A stretch of 12,638 bases of DNA from the NCBI GenBank assembly GCA_037969175.1, contig JBBKWX010000140.1, positions 1 to 12,638 of the forward strand, written 5' to 3'. This stretch comes from JBBKWX01 sp037969175 (lineage in GTDB: Bacteria > Bacteroidota > Bacteroidia > AKYH767-A > JBBKVM01). The position numbers and the translations under genes are program-made. Positions 1 to 6,017 of the stretch are shown one piece after another; positions within the stretch are counted from its first letter, which is position 1, and each line of letters opens with the position of its first letter. The notes under the pieces are model-generated. The model had not been told where the DNA came from. It saw only the letters and a list, made by a program, of their open reading frames with translations, and made no database searches.

Positions 1-605
1 GCTATAGAATTTGCTCTTCTTACGCTCTTGGTATTTAAATTTACATTGTAAGCGATAAGAAAATCCCTTGCTCCAATAACAGTGGCACCTGACTTTACAT
101 TAAATTCTGCTTTGCCAAAATCAGGTTTCCAGTTAGGATCTATAATTTTTTTATCAAAGCCTTCATATTCACCTGCCCGGATAATACTCAGATTTTTTTT
201 GGCAGGATTACTTTGTGCTTCTTCATACAGATAAACGGGAATGTTTAATTCTTCTCCAACCCGCTTCGCTAATTTCTGAGCATACATCGCAGTTTCCTCC
301 ATACTAATTCCGGCAACCGGAATAAAAGGACAAACATCAGTAGCACCCATGCGTGGATGTTCTCCTGTATGTTTGCTCATATCTATCAGTTGGGCTGCTT
401 TAGCAATTCCTCTGAAGGCCGCTTCCACAACCGCTTCCGGTTCTCCTACCAGCGTCACAACTGTTCTGTTTGTTGCCTTGCCCGGATCAACATTTAATAA
501 CTTAACTCCTTCAACACTTTCTATCTCTGCAGTGATCTGATTAATGATATTCAGATCTCTTCCTTCACTAAAGTTTGGAACACACTCGATCAATTTTTTT
601 GACAT
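1..605 (-). CDS. ftcD: Glutamate formimidoyltransferase (partial, 3' end off the left edge)
   Basis: Transfers the formimino group of N-formimidoyl-L-glutamate to tetrahydrofolate, giving glutamate and 5-formimino-THF, the last step of one branch of histidine degradation. The ATG at 605-603 opens a frame that stays open for 201 codons to the window edge, so only the N-terminal two thirds of a stand-alone enzyme are visible. Family signatures seen: NFSEG at residues 11-15, NRTVVTLVG at 46-54, and a GEHPRMGATDVCPFIP block at 81-96. The His in HPRMG (residue 83) matches the catalytic His of the mammalian formiminotransferase domain. The start follows hutI by 20 bases on the same strand, so the two are almost certainly one operon. 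Whether a cyclodeaminase domain is fused at the C-terminus, as in mammalian FTCD, cannot be seen here. Confidence 0.95.
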   Translation of the reverse strand, partial: MSKKLIECVPNFSEGRDLNIINQITAEIESVEGVKLLNVDPGKATNRTVVTLVGEPEAVVEAAFRGIAKAAQLIDMSKHTGEHPRMGATDVCPFIPVAGISMEETAMYAQKLAKRVGEELNIPVYLYEEAQSNPAKKNLSIIRAGEYEGFDKKIIDPNWKPDFGKAEFNVKSGATVIGARDFLIAYNVNLNTKSVRRANSI

Positions 606-625
606 AGTATCTATATCTTTTATTA

Positions 626-1867
626 TTAAGAACCAAAAATAACTTTACCATTCAAGATCAACATATCTACGTGATCTGATCCAAATGCATATGGTATAAA
701 ATCTAAGCCGGGCTTGGCTGAACTAACAAACAGATTGGCAATTTTTCCCGGCGTAATGCTGCCTAATTCATTACTCAGATCCATGGCATATGCAGAATTC
801 AATGTTGCAGCTCTGATGGCCTCAACAGGACGCATTTTCATCTTTATACAGGCTAAACTGATGATAAGTGGCATTCTACCTGAAGGAGATGATCCCGGAT
901 TATAATCTGTAGCCAATGCAACTGGCAATCCTGCATCTATCATCGCTCTGGCAGGAGCATAGGGTAAACCCAGGAAAAATGCTGTAGATGGTAATATCGT
1001 TGGCATGGTCCCACTATCTTTCAAAACTGCTATTTCTTCATCTCCGGTAAATTCCAAATGATCAACCGATAATGCATTATTAGCAACACCAACCTGAATA
1101 CCACCGGAATAATCTAATTCATTCGCATGGATCTTGGCTCTCAATCCTGCTTTGATTCCGGCTTTCAGAATAATATCTGTTTCTTCAGGGGTGAAAAATC
1201 CTTTGTCGCAAAAAACATCGATATAATCGGCAAGTTTTTCCTCTACAATTAAAGGAAGCATTTCATCCGTTATCAATCGAATATATTCTGCTCTGTTGCT
1301 TTTGTATTTTGTCGGGAATGCATGTGCACCCAGAAAAGTAGCTTTGATCTGAACAGGACTGGTTTGTTTAAGTCTTTTTACAACTCGAAGCATTTTGACT
1401 TCATCTTCAACGGTCAAACCATAGCCACTTTTGATCTCGACGGCACCGGTTCCCTGTTTCATCATTTCTGTCAATCTAACATTCGCGGCTTCAAATAGTT
1501 CATCTTCAGTAGCATCGTGCAATCTATTGGCACTATTCAATATACCACCCCCACGCTCAGCAATTTCCTCATAACTCAAGCCATTGATGCGATCTACAAA
1601 CTCACCTTCGCGGCTTCCTGCATAAACAATATGTGTATGACTGTCACACCAGGCTGGAAATACCATTCTTCCTTTGGCATCAATTTCTTTGAACTCACCC
1701 GTTGGCAATTGATCCATCGTTCCAAATGAAGAAATCTTATCATTTTCGAATAAGACCCAGGCATTTTCAAGTATGGGAAGTTCAGACATGCCCTTACCTG
1801 AGACAAATAATTCAGGTGAATTTTCTGCAGCTATTAACTGAGAGATGTTTTTTAAGAGGGTCTTCAA
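626..1867 (-). CDS. hutI: Imidazolonepropionase
   Basis: Hydrolyses 4-imidazolone-5-propionate to N-formimidoyl-L-glutamate, the substrate of the next gene. This is a cytoplasmic, metal-dependent amidohydrolase of 413 residues, the usual family length. Metal and substrate residues are in place: the DSHTH motif (H77, H79), GAH (H182), HANE (H247), VDH (H270) and ATDYNPG (D321), plus the EFVDR and GGGI segments near 89-110. A C-terminal strand cluster (residues 367-413) completes the composite beta domain. The chosen start is TTG at 1867-1865, giving MKTLLKNI, which is the position where family members begin. No in-frame ATG lies just upstream, and the nearest ATG (1880-1878) is in another frame. 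There is no clear Shine-Dalgarno. It is divergent from the secreted-protein gene at 1977. Confidence 0.96.
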   Translation of the reverse strand: MKTLLKNISQLIAAENSPELFVSGKGMSELPILENAWVLFENDKISSFGTMDQLPTGEFKEIDAKGRMVFPAWCDSHTHIVYAGSREGEFVDRINGLSYEEIAERGGGILNSANRLHDATEDELFEAANVRLTEMMKQGTGAVEIKSGYGLTVEDEVKMLRVVKRLKQTSPVQIKATFLGAHAFPTKYKSNRAEYIRLITDEMLPLIVEEKLADYIDVFCDKGFFTPEETDIILKAGIKAGLRAKIHANELDYSGGIQVGVANNALSVDHLEFTGDEEIAVLKDSGTMPTILPSTAFFLGLPYAPARAMIDAGLPVALATDYNPGSSPSGRMPLIISLACIKMKMRPVEAIRAATLNSAYAMDLSNELGSITPGKIANLFVSSAKPGLDFIPYAFGSDHVDMLILNGKVIFGS

Positions 1868-1913
1868 AATTATATAACATAAAATGGTGAAACAGGCTTC
1901 GAAATTACGAATC

Positions 1914-1947
1914 TTGAAGTGATTTAAATAAATAAATTATAGATTTG
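1914..1947 (+). promoter_or_regulatory. Bacteroidota-type promoter for the secreted propeller gene
   Basis: TTG at 1914-1916 and TAGATTTG at 1940-1947 match the Bacteroidota -33 (TTG) and -7 (TAnnTTTG) elements. The spacing is 23 bases, at the upper end of the accepted range, and the spacer is very AT-rich (ATTTAAATAAATAAATT). A transcript would start near 1953 and leave a leader of about 24 bases. The match is by eye only. On the opposite strand, CGAAATTA at 1900-1907 reads as a one-mismatch -7 element (TAATTTCG) that could serve hutI, but no -33 partner is visible. Confidence 0.5.
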
Positions 1948-1976
1948 CCCTAGCACTAACTAATTATTCTACCATT

Positions 1977-3620
1977 ATGAAGCAATTATTACTCCTGATC
2001 ACATGTTCAATTTTATTTGTTTTCAACTCAGATGCTCAAACTTGGGCTTGGGCTCAGAAAGCCGGTGCAGTTACAACTTCTAGTGGCGGGGCTTCCATTG
2101 GTAAAGATGCGATGGGAAACACATATGTTTCGGGGGAATTTCAAGGTACTGCAACCTTTGGTTCATTTACACTTACAGCTGGTAATGGGGTGGATCTTTT
2201 TGTTGCTAAATATGATCCGGCAGGGACTTGTCTCTGGGCTTATAAAGCAGGAGGAAATAATACCTTTGTTTATGGAGCTTCTATGGCTACAGATCCACAA
2301 GGAAATAGTTATATCACGGGCAATTTCAACGGAACTGCTAATTTCTCGGGTACATCATTAACATCTACCGGATTTAGTGATTTATTTCTGGCTAAGTACA
2401 ATTCTATCGGTGATTTGCAATGGGTCTTCAAAAAAGGCAGTAACGGATTTACTGAAGGTATGGGAGTAGGTTTAGATCCCTTTAACAATGTTTATGTAAC
2501 AGGATTTTTTGGATCAACAGTAGATTTTGGTGGAGCATCCGTTACTGCTGCCGGCGGTCAGTTTGATAAAGATATATTCTTGGCTAAATACGATTCAGCC
2601 GGAGTCTTAAAATGGGTAAAGAGAGCCGGTTCTGCCAACGAAGATAAAGGAACTGCAGTTGCTTGCGATGCAATGGGTAATCCTCATTTGACAGGTTCTT
2701 TTCAAGGGATGACTGCTTTTGGAACCATCAACCTGACGTCTTCCGGACAAACAGATATATTTGTTGCTAAGTATGATACTGCCGGAACTGCAATAATGGC
2801 GTTCAAATCAGGTGGAAATGCTCAGGATGGGGCTAATGGGATAAGTCTTGATGGAACAGGAAATATTTATCTCATTGGTAGTTTTTATGGTAATGCGCAA
2901 TTTGGTACAGTTGGTTTATCAGGTGATCCAAATTATGGAGATATGTTCATCGCTAAATATAACACTGCCGGTGTTTGTCAATGGGCAAAGAAAGGCGCCG
3001 GAAACAATTCTGATGCGGGTCTTGGTATAAGCACAGACCCGGGAGGAAATAGTTATACAACAGGATTCTTTTATCAATCTGCTGTATTTGGCACAACAAC
3101 GCTGACATCTAACGGAATGCTTGATGCTTTTGTAATTAAATACAGTACCAGCGGAAATGTTCTGTGGGCGGTTAAAGCCGGTAGTGCAGGGGATGATCGT
3201 GGTAAAGGAATCATTTGGGATGCAAATGGATATTGTAACGTAGTTGGGTATTTTACAAATACAACTGCATTTGGAACAACTTTTCTTACTTCTGCAGGAG
3301 GAACATATTCGGTTTTCGTAGCAAGAATGAATGGCGGTCCGTCTAGTGTGAACTCTATTAAAGAAGATGATAAGAATTTGGAAATATTTCCAAACCCGGC
3401 AACTTCCGAGGTTTCATTGAATTTTACAGGCACTCCCGGTAATTCGTATACTTTGGAGGTAATCAATACCCTGGGTGAAGTCGTTTACCAACAAGACATT
3501 AAGGACTTTTCAGGTTTTCACAATCAAACACTGAACACATCTGCTTTGAACAAAGGCATATACTTTTTTAGAGTAAAAGGCGAAGAAATAGTAAGCAGCA
3601 GAAAAGTTGTGATATTATAA
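1977..3620 (+). CDS. Secreted seven-repeat (SBBP-like) beta-propeller protein with T9SS sorting domain
   Basis: A 547-residue exported protein of unknown binding or enzymatic role. Residues 1-21 are a Sec signal peptide (hydrophobic core after MKQ, likely cleavage after DAQ). Residues 22-455 hold seven tandem units of 61-64 residues. Each has a W-x-x-K-A-G-like start, a D-x-x-GN-x-Y-x-TG-x-F segment, FG-x-x-x-LT, and a D-x-F-x-AKY end. This resembles SBBP (seven-bladed beta-propeller) repeats. Residues 468-547 form a type A T9SS C-terminal domain, with FPNPA at 471-475, a VINTLGEVVY strand pair, LNKGIYFFRV, and a basic SRKVVIL end. The family picture is export by Sec, crossing of the outer membrane by T9SS, then release or attachment to the surface through lipopolysaccharide. 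No catalytic motif is visible, and the ligand is unknown. It is flanked by its own promoter candidate and a terminator. Confidence 0.9.
   Translation: MKQLLLLITCSILFVFNSDAQTWAWAQKAGAVTTSSGGASIGKDAMGNTYVSGEFQGTATFGSFTLTAGNGVDLFVAKYDPAGTCLWAYKAGGNNTFVYGASMATDPQGNSYITGNFNGTANFSGTSLTSTGFSDLFLAKYNSIGDLQWVFKKGSNGFTEGMGVGLDPFNNVYVTGFFGSTVDFGGASVTAAGGQFDKDIFLAKYDSAGVLKWVKRAGSANEDKGTAVACDAMGNPHLTGSFQGMTAFGTINLTSSGQTDIFVAKYDTAGTAIMAFKSGGNAQDGANGISLDGTGNIYLIGSFYGNAQFGTVGLSGDPNYGDMFIAKYNTAGVCQWAKKGAGNNSDAGLGISTDPGGNSYTTGFFYQSAVFGTTTLTSNGMLDAFVIKYSTSGNVLWAVKAGSAGDDRGKGIIWDANGYCNVVGYFTNTTAFGTTFLTSAGGTYSVFVARMNGGPSSVNSIKEDDKNLEIFPNPATSEVSLNFTGTPGNSYTLEVINTLGEVVYQQDIKDFSGFHNQTLNTSALNKGIYFFRVKGEEIVSSRKVVIL
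2040..3341 (+). repeat. Seven tandem ~62-codon repeats (propeller blades)
   Basis: Unit boundaries in residues of the protein starting at 1977, set by the aromatic/Lys-Ala-Gly opening: 22-84, 85-146, 147-210, 211-271, 272-333, 334-394 and 395-about 455. The AKY/IKY end of each unit is followed by a short turn ending in G, then the next unit starts. The last unit departs most (VARM in place of AKY). The copies are diverged at the DNA level, so this is an old protein repeat and not a recent tandem duplication. Confidence 0.85.
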
Positions 3621-3637
3621 TCGCAAAATCTTTGCGA
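3621..3637 (+). other. Perfect hairpin just after the stop codon
   Basis: TCGCAAA (3621-3627), a three-base ATC loop, and TTTGCGA (3631-3637) form a perfect 7-bp hairpin starting on the base after the TAA of the propeller gene. No U-tract follows it directly. The true terminator hairpin comes five bases later. It may stabilise the 3' end or simply be part of a bipartite terminator. Confidence 0.5.
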
Positions 3638-3641
3638 ATTT

Positions 3642-3668
3642 AGGGGCGGGTTTAATCCGCCCTTTTTT
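3642..3668 (+). terminator. Intrinsic terminator of the propeller gene
   Basis: GGGCGG (3644-3649) and CCGCCC (3657-3662) form a perfect 6-bp GC stem with a 7-base loop. It can be extended by a G-U and an A-U pair, and six T residues follow at 3663-3668. It sits 23 bases after the stop codon and only 11 bases before the aroC ATG. Confidence 0.85.
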
Positions 3669-3679
3669 GTTTTGATACT

Positions 3680-4756
3680 ATGGCAGGTAACGAATTTGGT
3701 AAGATCTTTAAGATAATGACCTTTGGGGAATCCCATGGGCCGGCTGTTGGATTGGTAATGGACGGTGTTCCGGCAGGTATTGAGGTAAATGAGGATCTCA
3801 TAAAAGAAGATCTGGCAAGAAGAAAGCCCGGTCAAAGTGCCATTACAACTTCAAGAAAAGAACAAGAAGCATATGAAATTCTTTCGGGAGTATTTGAGGG
3901 AATTGCCACAGGAACTCCTATTGCTGTCATCATCCGAAATAATGATCAACGATCAGAGGATTATGATAAACTGAAAGATATTTTCAGACCCTCACATGCT
4001 GATTTTACTTATCAGGAAAAATATGGGATTCGGGATCATAGAGGGGGAGGCAGATCTTCTGCAAGAGAAACTACTGCAAGAGTGATTGCCGGTAGTTTTG
4101 CTAAGATGATTCTTGGCTCCGACCTGAAAATAAGAGCTTATGTTAGTGGTATTGGACCTTATAAATTAGATGAGTCAGACCTGAATCCGAATTTTGTGTT
4201 TCCCAAAGATTCCCTGCTGGCTTGTCCGGATAAGGAATTATCCCTCAAAATGGAAAAATACATTTTGGATTTAAAGCAAAAAGGAGATAGCACGGGTGGT
4301 GCTGTATCCTGTATCATTACAGGTGTTCCCGTTGGTTTAGGAGAACCGGTCTTTGATAAATTGGAAGCTGAATTGGCAAAAGCCATGATGAGTTTGCCTG
4401 CTACCAAAGGGTTTGAATTAGGTTCTGGATTCAATGCAGCTATGTTAAAAGGTTCAGAACACAATGATGAATTTCTTTCTGAAGAAGGCCGGATCCATAC
4501 CCGTACCAATAATAGCGGTGGAGTACAGGGAGGAATTACAAATGGAGAGAATATCTTTTTCAGAGTTGCATTCAAACCAACTTCAACTATACTTCAAGAT
4601 CAAAACACAGTTGATATCCATGGAAATGAAACAACGCTTTCAGCAGCAGGCCGACATGATCCCTGCGTTGTGCCAAGGGCGGTTCCTATCGTAGAAGCCA
4701 TGGCAGCTATCGTTTTGGCTGATCATTTATTAAGGAATAGAAATTCAAAGATCTGA
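3680..4756 (+). CDS. aroC: Chorismate synthase
   Basis: Converts 5-enolpyruvylshikimate-3-phosphate to chorismate, the last common step to aromatic amino acids, folate and quinones. It needs reduced FMN. The protein has 358 residues, the normal bacterial length. All three family signatures are present: FGESHG at 15-20 with catalytic H19, RPSHADFTY at 103-111 with catalytic H106 and the following DHRGGGRSSARET block at 119-131, and GRHDPCVVPRAVPIVEA at 324-340. The DSTGG (203-207) and GGVQGGITNG (280-289) flavin/substrate loops are intact. The ATG at 3680 gives MAGNEFG, matching the usual family N-terminus. No Shine-Dalgarno is visible, and the start lies just 11 bases after a terminator T-tract. 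It is the first gene of a five-gene co-directional run. Confidence 0.97.
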   Translation: MAGNEFGKIFKIMTFGESHGPAVGLVMDGVPAGIEVNEDLIKEDLARRKPGQSAITTSRKEQEAYEILSGVFEGIATGTPIAVIIRNNDQRSEDYDKLKDIFRPSHADFTYQEKYGIRDHRGGGRSSARETTARVIAGSFAKMILGSDLKIRAYVSGIGPYKLDESDLNPNFVFPKDSLLACPDKELSLKMEKYILDLKQKGDSTGGAVSCIITGVPVGLGEPVFDKLEAELAKAMMSLPATKGFELGSGFNAAMLKGSEHNDEFLSEEGRIHTRTNNSGGVQGGITNGENIFFRVAFKPTSTILQDQNTVDIHGNETTLSAAGRHDPCVVPRAVPIVEAMAAIVLADHLLRNRNSKI

Positions 4757-4757
4757 T

Positions 4758-5990
4758 ATGAAAAAAATAGCTTTGCATTGGTTGATCTTGATTGCGCTTG
4801 TATTAGGTGTTGTCTTGGGATTGAATCTGGGTGAGAATACCAAGTATGTTGTATGGATGGGGGATGTTTTTCTCAGGGCATTAAAAATGATCATTGTACC
4901 CCTGGTTTTTACTTCTATAATATCCGGTATTACCGGTATTGGAAACGTTTCTGATCTTGGAAAAATGGGGTTCAAGACATTGACGTATTATCTGAGTACA
5001 AGTCTATTAGCCATTGTAACCGGACTGTTTTTTGTGAATTTGATCAAACCGGGCGTAAACGCCGATCTGGGTTTCGTTAAAGAAGTTGATGGACTTAATG
5101 TTGCAGCAGATTCGTTTGGCAGCACATTGATCAATATTATCCCAACCAATATCTTCAGCTCATTCGCTGCCGCTGAAATGCTATCCATTATCTTCTTCGC
5201 AATATTAGCGGGTTTTTTCATCAATAAACTGGATGATAAAAACAGGATCATGCTCACAGATCTCGCAAATGGCGGATTTGATCTCATGATGAAGATCACA
5301 GGCTTCATCATAGCTTTCACTCCACTGGGCGTGTTAGGTATTGTTACTGGAACAGTAGCTCAACAAGCATCAGATACAACTGCATTGATAGCCATTTCTC
5401 AACGACTTGGATTGTACATGATCTGCGTTATTGCCGGTCTTGGAGTACATGCATTTATCACATTGCCTTTATTGCTTAAGTTTTTTGGTAATATCAATCC
5501 CTTAAAACATTTTAAAGCCATGACCACTCCTTTGTTGACAGCCTTTTCTACATCATCTTCTTCAGCAACTTTACCACTAACTATCAAGGCAGTAGAAGAA
5601 GAGTCAGGCGTATCCAATAAGGTGAGTAGTTTTGTATTACCTCTGGGTGCTACTGTAAATATGGATGGAACAGCCCTATATGAATGTGCCGCAGCAATGT
5701 TTATTGCTCAGGCATATGGGATAGACCTCAGTGCAGGACAACAAGTTATTGTTGTGATAACTGCGCTTCTAGCTTCAATTGGAGCAGCCGGAATACCAAT
5801 GGCGGGGTTGGTTATGATATCTGTAGTGCTTACTGCCGTAGGCCTTCCATTGGAGGGTGTGGGCTTGATTCTTGCAGTAGATAGAATTCTTGATATGTTC
5901 AGAACTACTGTCAATGTATGGAGCGATACATGTGGATCGGTAATAATTGCAAAAACACAAGGTGAAACATTAAAATACAATCAAAATTGA
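4758..5990 (+). CDS. Dicarboxylate/amino acid:cation symporter, probably glutamate/aspartate (SLC1/DAACS, GltP-like)
   Basis: Inner-membrane elevator-type carrier of 410 residues, close to GltP and GltPh in length, with hydrophobic segments throughout. Diagnostic parts: the serine-rich hairpin 1 motif TSSSSAT (265-271), NMDGT in TM7 (301-305), the hairpin 2 loop GIPMAG (345-350), and TM8 with D379, R382, N386 and D390 in ILDMFRTTVNV. D379 and R382 align with D394 and R397 of archaeal GltPh, which bind the amino group and side-chain carboxylate. Retention of the Asp favours acidic amino acids over the C4-dicarboxylates carried by DctA; this is an inference. The start is one base after the aroC stop (TGATATG), implying translational coupling. 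Coupling ion (Na+ or H+) cannot be read from the sequence. Confidence 0.93.
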   Translation: MKKIALHWLILIALVLGVVLGLNLGENTKYVVWMGDVFLRALKMIIVPLVFTSIISGITGIGNVSDLGKMGFKTLTYYLSTSLLAIVTGLFFVNLIKPGVNADLGFVKEVDGLNVAADSFGSTLINIIPTNIFSSFAAAEMLSIIFFAILAGFFINKLDDKNRIMLTDLANGGFDLMMKITGFIIAFTPLGVLGIVTGTVAQQASDTTALIAISQRLGLYMICVIAGLGVHAFITLPLLLKFFGNINPLKHFKAMTTPLLTAFSTSSSSATLPLTIKAVEEESGVSNKVSSFVLPLGATVNMDGTALYECAAAMFIAQAYGIDLSAGQQVIVVITALLASIGAAGIPMAGLVMISVVLTAVGLPLEGVGLILAVDRILDMFRTTVNVWSDTCGSVIIAKTQGETLKYNQN

Positions 5991-6017
5991 TTCGTTAAGG
6001 GATTAAATTATTAAATA

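Noticed and set aside
349..540. 63-codon plus-strand frame
   Set aside because: Antisense to ftcD, where the conserved formiminotransferase motifs lie.
1917..1939. ATTT/AAAT tandem-like stretch as a possible repeat or recombination site
   Set aside because: It is a short AT-rich promoter spacer. Nothing similar occurs elsewhere in the window.
3074..3466. 130-codon minus-strand frame
   Set aside because: Antisense to the last propeller blades and the start of the T9SS tail, both clearly coding on the plus strand.
4159..4575. 138-codon minus-strand frame
   Set aside because: Lies wholly inside aroC, whose family motifs are intact on the plus strand. No recognisable domain or start context.
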